Assembly (NCBI GenBank): GCA_018907035.1
Contig: JACCIC010000003.1
Span: 8,212,001 to 8,276,000, forward strand
From: Sycobia sp. Sy_11
Lineage: Eukaryota; Arthropoda; Insecta; Hymenoptera; Epichrysomallidae
Direction: 5' to 3'
DNA: 64,000 nt
Part shown: positions 1-13,940 of the stretch, piece by piece
Position numbering within the stretch: the first letter of the stretch is position 1
How the letters are laid out: every line of letters begins with the position of its first letter
Notes under the pieces: generated by a model
The model's input: only the letters and a program-made list of their open reading frames with translations
Told to the model about the DNA's origin: nothing
Database searches by the model: none
Translations under genes and position numbers: made by a program

Positions 1-2140
1 GAAAACTAGGGGCGTAATAGAATGTAGTAGAATTGTCAAAGATTTAACGGCGAAAGATATTGAACGAATCGAATTTAATCAAGCCGTTGTTTTGTATTGC
101 ATTAATAAGGAACGAATTAAACTGGCAGCGTAGCTCGTGACAAGAGCAGGTACAGAAAGTACGAGAATGCAACCGTTATGCTCAATACACGAGAGAGGTG
201 AATAGTCTCTTTCACTGGAACTTCAAGACGAGATCTTTCAATCGATCTGAATATAATCTTCTCTTTTACGTGTAAATTCCGCGTGCGAGAGGGATCGACT
301 GCCGGTCAGTGTGCGAGGCGAATATTCCTTTCTTATACACGAAAGGTCACGAGCAGAAATAAAACGCTATTCGATAGATTTTCTTTGTGCTGCGTAACTG
401 AAGAATTTTCTTGTAGTTGCAGAACTCCATTCAAAAACGCAAAGCTGGAATCAAAGGCAAAATCGGTGTCAACAGTTCTGTCTTTTCGTCAAATTTAAAA
501 TAAAATCCAAACGATTATATAAATGACATTTTTTTTAAAACATTACTTTTCTTGTTTACTTTTGTTTATGGTCATAAGAAATTATATTTTTAATTATACT
601 TGAATGTGATCGTTAAATAAAAAAAATATTGTATAATTTAAGATATGAAGTATTTTCTTCTAAATGAGTTTTTTTAAACGATGATTGTAATATACAGATT
701 TAAATTTTTCAATTGCTTAAATTAAGTGAATTTTATATACTATCTCAGACGAAGCAATATCTTTAAGTACATATAAAATTTTATCTAAAGGTCAGCTGCA
801 CAATACATTTACAGATCTTTATAATACTTATTTTTATAAAATTTCATCAGCTTTTGATAAATTTATATGATAATTTACTGGAAATTCAAATTCGTCAAAA
901 ATAAAGAACGTCGAATCTATTAAAAATAGATTGCTAAGTATACGAAAACTATTTGAAAATGTCTTTTGATCTCACCTTTGAAACATCATCAAGTTATATG
1001 GGATCCGTCAAAGAGTTTCCACGCTATTGGCATTACAGATAAGTTATTTCCTAAAGTAAATGGTTTTTAAACCGTTTGAAATAAATTGTTATTAGTAATA
1101 TAATTTATATTAACATTATTCTATTAATATAAAGCAATAATTTTATCGATAAAAATAATTCAAATGATCGTAGAAATTCCTAAATAAATTGTATTCAACG
1201 AGTCCAAAATATAATTTTCTATTCACTATCTCAGATTAATTGTATTTGATTATCTTTTGCTTGTTGTTTCTAAGCTATTGACTTAACGATTTCGGCTTTG
1301 CTTGATCTATACATTAATAATACTATATAAAAACATTGCTGGATTTTCTAGTTAATTTAACTAAAAGCTAATGTACAGACTTTAGTAACGAAAGTTTCTT
1401 CGAGTTTTGAAAGTTAAATTTATTTTAAAAAGTCTCCTAAATACGAAAGGATAAAACAAAAATAAAGTATAGATAATGGCTACCATTCTGAATTATTCGT
1501 ATTTTAAAGATATTTTAAAATTATCTATTATCACAATGTCAATGGCCAAAATTTAATTTTTAGTACATTGTATTAACCAAAGTACAATTAATCTTCCTCC
1601 TATTTTTATGTAAGAAAATATATCTCCAGCCAATAAAATTATTAATGTGAGCGAATAGAAATATTTTAATTATTGTGACTTCTAATTGAGTTAAAATAAA
1701 TATTAAATTAAGAATAACATATTAACAATTATTTAAAAGTTACTATTAATGGAATGGATGACCACAGCATGATATTACTACTTAATTCAGTACAGTATGA
1801 GGCTATCTTAAACTCAAATAAAAAAAAAAGGAATATTTGATATGCTTTAATTATAATTGATACTTAGTATGATCTAAATATAGTATTAAAGCTCCTTTAA
1901 TTATTATTATTAACTATTAGATCAATGAAAGTTACTATGAATTAATTAAAATATTTTCTACAACGAAAAATAAATAACAGTCTCAGATCTGAATACTAAC
2001 TTGAGCTATTTCAAAGATATTATCTTGAGAGATTTAAAAACATACTTATGCGAATTATTTCAAGGACTTATTTGCAGAACTACTTCCATTTCTGCTCTGG
2101 AACGTCTCCGAATACGCTCGGCATGAATCAAAAACTTTAT
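1..2140. other. AT-rich stretch, no gene seen
   Basis: Roughly the first 500 bases are of mixed composition with a 71-codon open frame at 283-498 that resembles nothing I know and has no splice or start context. The rest is AT-rich with stops in all frames. I see no supported gene, RNA or repeat family. Confidence 0.5.
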
Positions 2141-2219
2141 AATTATTAAGGCATCCAGATGATGCAGGCTTTACAAAACATATATACATAAGCTCGAAAT
2201 AATCCTAAATCCAAATGAT

Positions 2220-2900
2220 AGCCATATTCAAGATTCCAGCCACGATAACTCAACGGCTCTCCGTAATCCCGCAGTCGCACCTGACTTTCCACGGTCTGCC
2301 ACGGGTCCGTTCCCCGATGCGAATTATGAAATGAAACATATACCACGCGTTCCCGGAGCAGGACTCCCGCGAATTCCCGGCATTCGGCTGTACAGTAATT
2401 AAAACAAATTCCTGCACGCGCCCCGTCCCGTCGTCTTGCAAGCCAGCGACCATCGCGAATTCCGCGAACTGGTTGAGAATCGCCCCGCCGGAACCGCGCT
2501 CCTTCGGCGATGGAGGTGGCGGGGAAGGGTGGAGGGGGGCAGGTGGAAATGCAGTCGCGAGTACAGTAGTGGTGAGGGGAGGGCAGGGGCGGAACAAGCG
2601 TGCGGACACACGGTCGTCTAGATTCATCGAGTCGAGGCACGCGAGGAGCGTTCGGGCTGATTTAGACCGGTCCGTCAGGGGCTGCCGACTTCGCCGATGA
2701 GTTAACCGGGACGCCACGCGCCGCCTCGCCGTGAAATAAGTCGATACTGCCCTCGCAGCCCCGCCGGAGCTCCGCATGACAATTTTATATGAAATATATA
2801 CATATATATGCGACGAACGCGTTTTCCCGGCTCTAAGGCCTCGTTATTGGTGCGAGGGATGATGCGTTATCGTACGCCGAACGAATTCGCAAGCTTAATA
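2220..2900. other. GC-rich island, probably non-coding
   Basis: This stretch is sharply GC- and CpG-richer than its surroundings. Open frames run on both strands (for example 2250-2777 minus), but their translations are Pro/Ser/Arg-rich, overlap each other antisense and match no family I recognise. That is the pattern expected from GC composition rather than selection. A regulatory island or distal promoter is the most economical reading. Confidence 0.45.
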
Positions 2901-5900
2901 TAATTTATACGCCGATGAATACAAATAATGGTACGAAACAGAATCGCGCTTGAATAGGCGTAGAATTATTTTTTTTTTTTTTGTGGCTGGACAGATCAAT
3001 ACATCGTCGTTCTATCTATAATAAAAAAGGAAATTTAAGTCATAACTTTTTTAAACGTTTAAAGATCTAAATCTTGTAAGACCATATTCTTCAGAATAAG
3101 ACTGATGGAATTACCAATAGAACTACGTGGCTTTTGTCCCTAAAATTTTTTTTCAGGACGAAAAATAATTGTTGGAAAACGTTTATTTAATTTTCATTAA
3201 AAATTCATTTAAAATTAAATTATATTAAGTAGATAGCCTTATCTAGAGAAGAAATAAAAATTTTGTTCATATGTAAGGCAATGGAAATTATAATATAATT
3301 CCGCTCAATTATTCTGAAATAAAAGACAATTTTTTTTAGCAATTTGAATCTTTAAATAAAAGGTTATTCTGCTGAAAAAATATATAAATAAAAATTATAA
3401 TTATAAATAGATGATTATAAGTAATTCAATGACAATATTGATATTAATATTTATTAATACCATTTAATTTATATGTATTTACACTTCTGACACCTTAATG
3501 TATGAAAATCCTGTTTATGAATTTGTATTAATACTTTGCGTCCATTTATCCTTATCATAGTTTTTACTTGATAAACTAAGGCTTATTATCTATATAATTT
3601 AAACTTATTAAGCGTTTTCTTATGTCGCAATGTTATTTAATTGAATTAAGATATTCACAATTATGAATTAAAATATAAATGATCTGGCAAAAAAGATACT
3701 AGTTGACAAATTTATGAGTATTGTTTTTGTGTAAATTTCATTTAAATATCGTGTATTTAAGTATGTATTTCATAATTACTTCATATCATTTCTAGTAATT
3801 ATTCATAGCAATTCTTCTATTCATCTAACGTAAATCTTCTAGTTAGAGTTGACAAAGTTAATTTGGGTTTACCAACTGATTCCTTCAGCTTAATAGATAA
3901 TCGAGAATAATGATGTATATTTTTGACGCTAACATTGCAAGTATTTTAGATTTGATCAAACGTGATTTATAATAAATAAATTATTGAAATGATGCGATAT
4001 AAACTAATACAAGAGATTTACGCTCGTGTTGTAAACTATATACTAAATAAACTTATAAATGTTGCAAACTTCCTTTAGATTTGTTTAGAATTAATTTACT
4101 TTCTTACATATAACACCAAGGATATTCCTTCCAAATGTAGGAAAGTGCATAACACTTTTGCTTGATTAGTATATTTATTATCATCTCATAAACTTTAGTA
4201 AAATATGAGTATGATGCTATAAAATCTTTTCTTTACTGCTAGAATTAATGAAACTTCATCTTTTCTTACAATCTAAATAACCTCAATAATTGCGTATTGT
4301 ATCTTGAGCTTAATTTTTCATTGCATGCAATTCTCAGTTTTATATTGACTGTTTGAGCTGAAACTGCCAATTAGTGTCCGTATACTATCCGATGTAAAAA
4401 ATTTCATGAATAAGCATTTTGATAATCTTTCAGCAAGGCTCTGTTATAGCTATTATAACGTGGTAATATCTTTGAAATTATGTGTAATAAGTTTTTAACA
4501 ATATCACAGCATAATCCCAAGGCTACTTGGATTATCCAACGTATATTTACAACCGAATAATATACAGCAACGTATATTAGTCGATGATATGTATAATTAA
4601 AACAAAATCGAACAAATGATATAAATCTATAATTAAAATTTGCGAAGATATAATTTATCTTCATAAGATTTACGTAAATTTTCTAGTAATAAAGTTAACC
4701 AACTATATTATAAATCAGGAATACAGTGAATATCATATAAAATCCACATATATTTAAATTATTAATAAAAGTTCTCTATTGATTAATAAAGTTTCGTCCA
4801 TATATAGATATATATGCTCCAATGTAATCAAAGTGCCAATAGTGCAGTAAAGATTTTCTTCCTCTACATTGCAACAGAACTTGAATTTGACTTACTGATC
4901 AGTGAACAATAGTATAAGAAAAGAGTTTCACTGGCTTACATACGCTCGCTAGTAACTTGAGCAGACCGGTCACATTAGTAATTAAGGGCAACTTTCTTAG
5001 AGCCTAGGTATATGAAATTATATGTGTCAGTGTACACTTGAGCCTAAACTATCATAGTTCGCACGATGTCGGCAAACTTGATACAGCATCGGATATACTT
5101 TGGAAAATTCCTGACTCCTTGTTCACCATGAGTGACAATCGGACAAATGTCTGCACAATCGAGTACTAAATGTCAGTGACAAACTGATGTCGACGATTAC
5201 TTTTGGAGATAGCTGCAACGCTGGAACTAGAGGTAGTGAGCAAAGGAACCGCAATGCCGTAATGAAGACCAGGATATAGGAATTGCGCAGCAGATATGGC
5301 TTCGATTTCGAACAGAATTAGACTAGGATGTTTGTAGTGTGGCGAGTGATTATCGGTAGATTGCTTTTCAACTTACAGACATAACAAGTCATTTATAGGG
5401 AGCTTGGAATGAATTTTGCAAAATTTAGAATTTCCCAGCAAGAAAATATTCTCGGAGCTCAAGTCATGTTCATAAAATGGTAACTTTTATTGTGCTAGTA
5501 ATAGTCCTGCCAGTAACAAGAGATGACAACCCGATGGTTTATAAATGATGGATTTATAAAAATATATATGATGAATTGATAACATCAAAAAGTAAAATAG
5601 ATCAGTTGTGAATATAATTATTTCGTTTTCTATTAGAATTTTGTATGTCTGGTAATGGATCGTCTGCCGTTCTACCGTCTAAATTAACAGTGAACTAAGA
5701 TGAAACGTATATAACTTTAATTTTTCCTTTTTCTTAAATTTAAAACAACTATTTGAAAAATATTGTAAAAATAAGAGATTAAAAAGTAGTCATATCATGA
5801 TACGTAATATAGTCAATAGATAATATAGATATATAATATAGTCAATACGGTGAGTAAAATCAAATGCATTATTTTAATAAAAGTTTTAATGTGACTGTAA

Positions 5901-6700
5901 ACAGCTGAATTGCATTTCAAAAGTTTTAAATATTTTTAAAACAAATTATTTAAAATAAAATTTATAAATTTGACTAAAATGCATATACTTGATTTAATTA
6001 ACTTATACTTGAATTTTTATTTTGAACATATATTTTCTTAGAAAAATGCAAAATAAGTAACGTGATTTTAATGTGATTCACGCCGTACCATCGAGCGATC
6101 ATAATACATCTCTGATATACCGACATTTGTTTTATTTAATTGTAAGCTCGGAAAGCTTGTTTATTATGTCGTATTTTAAATAAAAAGGAAGTTCTAGAGT
6201 AAAATCTGTATAGAACATAATGAATGTGTATTTTAGTAAAACACATTTTCATTTAAAACATTTCTTTCAATAGTTACATGAAATGTGATTTTTATCAGTT
6301 ATTTTTCGTTTTCAACATAAGAATTGCCTAGATGTCAATACTTATTTATACGAGTTTAATTGCTAATATAATATGCAGGTACTCTTGACCATCTCCATGG
6401 CTTGACAAATTTCTCATAGTAAATTAAACATTATTTACCTACAAGAACATTTCCTCGAATAAAAATAACTCTATATATACAAATCAAACTTTTCAATAAA
6501 TAAAGTAAAATCAATCGCATAAACAGAACAAAAATCGAGCATACAATCAATGATTCGAATATCTATGAAAAATTTAATACATTTATTTATTTTCATTCAA
6601 AGCACAATTCAAACATTCAAACACAAATTTACATCCAGACACTTTCAATAGTTTTATATCGAAAAGATCATCTCGTTACCAATTTACAATCGAGCTTGTT
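2900..6700. other. AT-rich spacer with a mixed-composition patch at 4.85-5.55 kb
   Basis: Mostly AT-rich sequence without gene signals. Between about 4850 and 5550 the sequence turns balanced in composition and non-repetitive on both strands, like a decayed repeat or pseudogene, but six-frame reading by eye gave no recognisable domain. The rest holds nothing I can support. Confidence 0.4.
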
Positions 6701-6718
6701 TATCAAATCCGTTCAAGA

Positions 6719-7055
6719 CAGAGAGAGAAAGAGATAGATAGATAGAGAGAGAGAGAGGGAGGGAGGGAGAGAAAGGACAAAGTGAGAGCAGAGTTAAACA
6801 GAGCACGCAGCCAGCGGCATCTTGACGCCGCCACCCTCTTCACCTATAGCTGTGCTAGCCTTCCCTTCTGCATTATCAGGCAGTACTCTCGTATCTCCGC
6901 TTTGCAAGTCTAATTTTTTTCGCGCACTCGCGCCCACCTTCCGTTCCCCTTCTGTCCTATATATGAAATTTGGTCCATCGACGTTACACATCGTCGCAAT
7001 AGCATTGCATCCCAGGCCATCGAAAAGGTCCCATTAGAATATCCTCCCTCTCACT

Positions 7056-7099
<44 letters not shown>

Positions 7100-7350
7100 C
7101 TTGAGCGCTCTCAATCCCGCGAGTAAATACCGTATAGGGTACCTTCGGCGGCAGCCTTAAATATTCATGAAGCTTTCGTCGAAATGTGTATTATATACAC
7201 AGCGTTGACTACAGTACAGAGTTGAATAGCGCGACCGATGTAGAAATCACGAAGCCAATTATTAGGTCTAGGGACGTTCGCGGGCTCGGTTAATAGGTAC
7301 ATCAATTATAGATGAATGGACATTCGGTTGTACGCGGGCAAGAGCTCTCG
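6719..7350. other. GC island flanked by (GA)n and (CT)n tracts
   Basis: A purine GA-rich tract at about 6719-6775 and a (CT)n tract at about 7054-7096 flank some 280 bases of richer composition. On one strand the two tracts are complementary and could fold back. The short open frames inside (6794-6991 minus, 6822-7037 plus) overlap antisense and resemble no protein. Confidence 0.5.
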
Positions 7351-9800
7351 ACTCCGAAATATGAAAAAATCGAGAACTTACATATTCGTATAGGTAGAAT
7401 TTTTCGTCAATTTTTTTTTGTATGAAACCGCTATTGCATATCGAAGGATGATGATGTGCTTGTTAATAGGAAGGGTGGACGATTTTATTTTGAATAGTTT
7501 CTTTAAAAGATGCTATGATATATAAGCTGCGATTTTAATCAGATGTTCATATAGAATATTAAGTAAATGAGAATCAAAATTAAGTAATTTATTGTATTTT
7601 AAAATAAATTTTAACATTTAATATATTTATGGAAATGTAACAATCGACTTGGGTCCCTACGTGATTCGGATTCGGCTTCGAATTGATACTGTTTCACTTG
7701 ATGAAACCACTTTAAATTAGGACATTTGATCTGTCCCATTACAAAAAATAAAATAGTTTAAACAGAAATAAATACAACCGTAAGCATAAATTTTCATATG
7801 GTATTTTAAATATTCAAAAAATCCCTATTTTGGTTATCGAAGATTAGATAAGATGTTCTTAAATATGCACAGCATAAATTTATGTAACATAACTTATTAT
7901 GTAACATAATACTAATTTATGTAACATAATATCTAGTATATTTGAAATTATTGAGTTTTACTTTAACTGGTTTAATTATAATAAATATATCTAGCTTTAC
8001 CTTTGCAAAACAACTTTAATTTTCTTGGTTTTATTTCATTTAGTTTATTTAACAAATCAAATCAAACAGTTGTCAAAACTAGGCTGCTCATCATAAATTC
8101 AATTTTTTTTTTGAATTAATAAAAATTACTATTAGTAATTTAAATAATAAGAACAAACAATTCTGTTAAACATGATTTTTGCATTGTAATTAAAAAATTT
8201 TAATAATAAAACATAAGTATCTCTAATTTTTTAATTTAGTTTGATTCTTCATTAAAAGTACATGAATAATTTCATATTTTCATTAAATTTTATATATTCA
8301 TTTATGTAAGAAATTGCTTGTTTCTTAAATATCTCCCAGTAAAATTTTTGGATGGCCTGAATTAGTAACTTCTATATGCCCAATAAGTATATATTTATAT
8401 AGCATAGTTTATTCGTTTTGACCGAGTCATATATAATATAAACTAATACAATATATAAAAATAGGTATGTTTAATGCGTGTTATTTTAAGATCGTAAATT
8501 TTCAGAGTTATAATTTATATTTGTAATCAATAAATTATAAAAGAGCATTGAATACTTTTCTTAGAAACTGAAAAATTTGAATAACATATACGAAGTATAA
8601 GTCTTATAACAAAATCTATAAATAGTTTTTAAATAACAAAAGACTATTATACTCCTATTAAACAACAAAAATATGAATAAAAATAAATAAATAATCATTG
8701 CAATACTAGAAGTGACTAAAAAATGATGCTTAAAAAAGTGTTCTTTTTTAATATATCATTATACTATCAAGCACAGTAGGCATAATCTAATAATTTAAAT
8801 AAATGTTTGAGATTCGAGAAGATCCAAAACTAAATTAGAGTATTCTCTCGAAATTGCCCTTTTTTAAAAAGGTACTTTTACTTTTCAATGAGAGAAAAGT
8901 CAAGAGTAAGTTTTCCACTTTCATCTTCTTCATTATCGTTAATGAGCAAACTTTTTCACTAAATGATACAGATGGACTACAACGCTTTTGTTAAAATAAA
9001 AGTAAGTTATCTACTTCTTCAAATTACTCTTTAATACGCAAGGATGATAAATAAAAGCTGACTATTTCGAGGAGTTTGTATATTAATTCATGAATACCTA
9101 GAGTAAAAGATAGATTAGTAAGAGAGAACTAAACGTCTTTTAATTAAATTATCTTCTTCTTAATTTCTTTCGGAAAGCGTAAGTATATCGGATTTGTTTT
9201 TTAATTATCTAAATCTTTCATTTAAGTCCAATACAAATTATTCAATAATGTAATTATTGCAATTAATACAGTAAATTGTTTTTAAAGTTCATCAAAATTA
9301 TGTTTTTGTAAAAAAGCTGTACTGCAAATTTTATAATTTTCTTTACATATTATTTCTGATGTTGATTACGTAGACTTAAATATTCTGTAAATTAATACAT
9401 TCCTTTTTTAATATTGTTGTTAAAAATAAAAATGAAACCAGCGATAAAGAAAAGAAAAATTATGCTTTTTCTGAGAAAAATAATTGTACAATTTAAGTAT
9501 TTTTTTTTATTATAAATCATTCTATAATTTTGAATGCAGTAGAAAATCTTCATATAAATATATACATATATCTGCACATGTATATTCATTCGTTCATATA
9601 AACTTGAGTATATTAGATAAAGCTATAAAAGTTTAAAAGAAAATCGAAATTGCCATTCGCAGTCGAAAAATTCGTATATGTATATGTACCGGAAATTTCT
9701 TTCCCTGGCAGTCCTCTCGCAAAAGAAAAACGATCGGATACGTACCAACATGATAAATGAACCGCGAAAATGAAAAGCAAAGTGCAAAAATAAAGAGTCG
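7350..9800. other. AT-rich spacer with short tandem repeats
   Basis: Long AT-rich stretch. At about 7878-7932 a 'tatgtaacataat'-type motif recurs three times. No splice-connected coding sequence was recognised. Confidence 0.5.
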
Positions 9801-9829
9801 ATATAAATACATGCCGAAAAAAGAGAGAG

Positions 9830-10545
9830 AGAGAGAGAAAAAAAACTGCGAAACGCACGATGACGCAAAAGATTTTATTTCCCGCCGCACGCGAGCGCCA
9901 GCAATCCGGTGGTCTATCTATATACATATACAGCTAAAAGCTATATAGTCTCGCTTTGCAAATGACCAAAAACGAAAGCATGCGCGCGCGTAGGATGGCC
10001 GGACAAAGGGAAGGGAAGGAGAAGGAAAAAAATTGCCACGTCAGGGTTGATAGACGAGAAAGAGAGAGATAGGGCGAGAGGGCGAGAGATTGAGAAAGAG
10101 AAGGACAGCAAAAGCCGTCGGCTTAATTTAGAAAATTATCGTCCGCCGATCGAGACGAAGGTCCTATAGGCTTTCGCATGCCCGAGGACGATGATCGACC
10201 TCGCCACTCTCCCCCCCCCTTTCCCGGTTAATACACTTGTGCGCTGGATGACCCCTGACACCCCCGACCATCCACGATCGCTGTGCCCCTCCCGCAAAAA
10301 GCGAAAAAGTTCATTTCGCGCGATACGCCTGCGTTCTCAATTGACGCCTGACAGCGGGCGTTCATTCGCAAATCGACCCTCGATGCTATCTGTGGATAAT
10401 TAGCGCGTCGGCTGTCTCTGTGAGGACGCTTCAATTGCGCGCTCAAATTGCACTGCGCTCGGCTGTTTCGTGCATCGGCCACGCCAATGCGCACGCGCCA
10501 ATATGGCCGTTAAAAAAATGCGACGTTCGAATATTAGAGCTTCGT
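9830..10545. other. GC-rich island, probably regulatory
   Basis: CpG-rich, with short GA tracts and a C-run near 10210. The overlapping open frames at 10191-10403 (plus) and 10228-10494 (minus) are antisense to each other and match no known protein. The island stops at the boundary of the mariner-type element that starts at 10549. Confidence 0.45.
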
Positions 10546-10548
10546 ATA

Positions 10549-11073
10549 CGAGGTGCGATTATTAAGTAACGAGACTGGCGCTGATACAGAAGAAGTACAC
10601 AGGCACCAAAGGTCAATGACTGTCAGCTGTTTAGGCTTAAGCCTATTCCTTCGAATGCGATGTGTCTAGTGTGCACGAACAAATCAGTCCAGCATTGGCC
10701 TTCGTTTTGATAGGGGCGAATTTTTTTTTTTTTTTCGTTTTTCTGGAAGAAATGGGTGAAAAAATGAAAAAAAATCGGTAATCTACTTCGATCTCACCCT
10801 TCTTTAAGTATTTGTGAGATTACTGAATCTATAGAAATGTACAAAGAATATATGCGGCAAATTTTACATGAAAATTTTAATACGCGAAAAGTGTGTGGAA
10901 AACTCATGTCTTAAATCCACACACTTTGAGTACGGTCAAAATATTCGCATGGAGTGATGCAGTGATAGAAGAGGGATATATATTGAAGGTAATAATAAAT
11001 AAATATATATATTTATATATATAATATTAAAATAAAATGTTTTATATTACCGTTATTTAATAGCCGCACCTCA
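10549..11073 (+). mobile_element. Internally deleted mariner-type element with terminal inverted repeats
   Basis: The ends form terminal inverted repeats of about 24 bp. The left reads CGAGGTGCGATTATTAAGTA and the right, reverse-complemented, reads TGAGGTGCGGCTATTAAATA. Each is flanked by the TA dinucleotide expected for Tc1/mariner insertion. The inside keeps remnants of both ends of a transposase. Near 10840-10900 there is a helix-turn-helix-like stretch containing RQILHENF and RKVCGK, like the mariner N-terminal domain. Near 10955-11010 there is a GIYIEGNNK stretch resembling the family's usual C-terminal GDYFEGDN. The catalytic DDE/D core between them is gone and stops interrupt the frame, so it could only move in trans. 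Confidence 0.75.
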
Positions 11074-11079
11074 TATAAT

Positions 11080-12250
11080 ATATTAAAATTTTTAAATTAT
11101 AATTTTAGATCAGAAAACTGTGTCTTCTACTAAAGGAGCAATTTTAGTTCCAGGTTTAATAAGACGACTTATTTCACACGTTATATTTAAAATAAATATA
11201 AAATTATAATCATGTGCTTAAGTACGATATGATAAAAGTTTTTTTATTAATTTTGAATAAAAATTGTATTAAGTATTGAATTCCCAGTTAACACTACGTT
11301 TCAGCACGAGTCTGAAATTTCATTATTTACCTTGCAAGAAGGTAATTTATCCATGATCGAAGCGAGCGAGTTCGAACGATCATATTTTTGACCAAGAAAA
11401 CGAAAAAAGAACACAATATAAGATAAATAAAGATAATAAATTTATTTCTTGAGTCGTTTCAGAAAAGCGATGCGAAGCGCCGCCATGTCTTTCGGTCACA
11501 AATTACTGGAAAATTACACGAAACCAATCTTAAATATTTTATAAAACAAAACTATAGATTTTGAAGAAAAAAAATTAACCGTAGATTATCATCGATCGTT
11601 TTTGAAAAAGTTCCTATTACATTGTGAAAATAGTATTAATATAATTATATTATAGTTCAAACGTAATTACAGGGAAAAACCCATAATTCGCTGCGATCTT
11701 AAGCTCTTTAGGGTCGAACAACGGATAGGACCTTTCAGTCTATGCTGTACGAACTTGTCTAATACGAGGGCAGACCTGCAGTAAACATGTCTAAATATGC
11801 ATAGATAAATTTGATCAGCGCGCGTATCTGCCAACAGCAATTGTTTTTCAGTAGCGGTCGAGTGCACATCGCTCTTACCAGTAGCAAATTTTTTCAATCT
11901 TCATTATGTTAATGTCTTATTGTATACTTTTATATTTTAAATAAACTAGACTGATTTTTGCTTAATATTTATTTCTATTAAATAAATATTTAATTCTCCC
12001 TGTTAAAAATTGAAGTATTTTCATGATTTAAGGTTCCATTTAACAGCGAGAGAGAATAAAAACGTTGCAAAAAAATTAAAACGGAATTGGAACTTAATTC
12101 AAACAATTGTTACATTAATTTTTATATATTATTACAATATCTGTTAAACAGACAACATTTATTGTTATAATATTTCCTTAATTCGGAAGTCGTATTGTCG
12201 AACCACTTTCAGCAATATTATATGACATTTACCGATTTTGATAATCTACT
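11080..12250. other. Spacer, no gene supported
   Basis: Mixed AT-rich sequence. A 76-codon open frame on the minus strand (11667-11897) lies in a stretch of richer composition but resembles no family and has no splice context. Nothing else was recognised. Confidence 0.4.
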
Positions 12251-12255
12251 ATCTG

Positions 12256-12335
12256 ATACTGGCGTTAATCCGTCGCTGATTAACGCCAGTATTTGTGAAC
12301 ATAAATAGATCGTCGTTCAAAAACATAATGAAACT
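12256..12335 (+). repeat. SINE 3' tail fragment with perfect 15-bp hairpin
   Basis: From about 12273 to 12330 the sequence matches the tail of the SINE at 13.75 kb: a CGCTGATTA block, a GTATTTG block, then CATAAATAGA and CGTT. The first 15 bases (12256-12270) are the exact reverse complement of 12278-12292, with a 7-base loop. The tail start is therefore duplicated head-to-head, and the tRNA-like head is missing. Confidence 0.65.
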
Positions 12336-12339
12336 GTAC

Positions 12340-13740
12340 AGTTAGGGATTCTTATCTATATCATCAGTAGATCAAAAGTATATTATTAGAATTTTAATTG
12401 TATAATTAATATATACTGATATATCAGCTCTATAATGAGGTTCCAAAAAAGCCGATGGATAAAGAAGTATGTCAAGTGAACGTTTGCGTTTAACAGAGAT
12501 ATAACATCGTATAAATGGATGCAATAACTCGTCGACTGGTATTTTTAGTCATTAATAAAAAAAATCAAATAACTCCCTTTGAAATATGATTCAATTTAAA
12601 TTATACAACATTTTAAGCAAATTTTTATGTATAAAATTAAGGAGTATAGAAGTTTTATTAATCATAACTAGAGTATTGGGCATACCTTATGATGTTGTAC
12701 AAAAAGTTTCAATAATCGCCTTTTACTATTTCTCATTGAATGTCATTTATGAGCGCATTACATCTTCCTTTATTGTTTAACAGAGAAATAAAAGTTGGTG
12801 TAATTTGTATTGTTGAAAATTCACGAAGATAATCTGTGAAATGAATTGTCGAATTTGTTTAATAATGAATTTCTATACGAAATATTATAATACGATATGA
12901 ATAATTCAGATTTTTTCAATTACTTTTTCGTACGCTTGAAGTGGCAACCAGAAAACTTCAAAGCAACTAATAATAAGCCTTATTGAAACGAGGAATGATT
13001 TCTATAAAGAAAAAAAGGGGGTTGGTATTTTTATTTGCACAAGAAAATTTACACTTGGAAACAGAGCGAGAGAGAGAGAGAGAGAGAGAGAAGGAGATAG
13101 GGAGAATAACAGTTTCGTTCACACAGTATAATATAATAACGAATGAATTGCATATACGAATGAATAAATTATATATAAACGAATGAAAGTGATAACATAT
13201 TATAAGAGAAATTTACATTGGTCAGTAAATAGGTGTGTAAATGGCATCATACGTGAAAAAAACGATTTTTAACAGTTGATCAATTTGAAAAGTAATCAAT
13301 TAAAAAAGTATCTAATAATAACTATTTAATGAGCAATAAATATTGAATGTGGCCTCGAAGTATGAGCATCAATTTTTATTGCTTATCCACCATATGTATT
13401 CTTAATATATTGCGCTAGACTTCAAATGATTACTCGTGTAAATAACCATTCATTTTATAGCTATCGTTGGATTTCTAAAATTTTGGCATAATTTTAGTTA
13501 AAATTCTCATGACTGTTTTATCCCATATTATTATTTAGCAATTGGTCTTTAGAATTCGAATAGTTTCGCTACGTAAATATTATCTAACAACTGAAAATTT
13601 AAAATTGAATCATATCTTGAACATTTTTATTTATCTAATGACTAGTTTTTTCTCGCTATTAAGAACGTCTCTCTACATTAAAATGTAAATCCATCATCAC
13701 ATTAAATACAGTTATGTAAATATAAAATCTATATATATAT
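12340..13740. other. AT-rich spacer
   Basis: No gene recognised. A (GA)n tract lies at about 13064-13091. The 64-codon open frame at 12586-12780 is AT-driven and resembles nothing. Confidence 0.45.
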
Positions 13741-13744
13741 ATTT

Positions 13745-13940
13745 GAGGCCTGCGATGGCTAGATTGCTAGATAGTGAAGGACTAGTAACTTGGTGATTCG
13801 AGTTCAAATTCCGGTCTCGGCCGATTGACACAAGCACCGCTGTAATAATTTACATGTGCTTTATTTACAAACACATCGTAGACCTCCATCGCTGATTAGC
13901 ACCGGTATTTGGAAGCATAAATAGAGTGACGTTAAATAAC

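Noticed and set aside
2146..2777. Overlapping open frames of up to 175 codons on the minus strand in the 2.2-2.8 kb GC island
   Set aside because: Frames overlap on both strands, are Pro/Ser/Arg-rich and match no family; GC-rich sequence lacks stops by chance.
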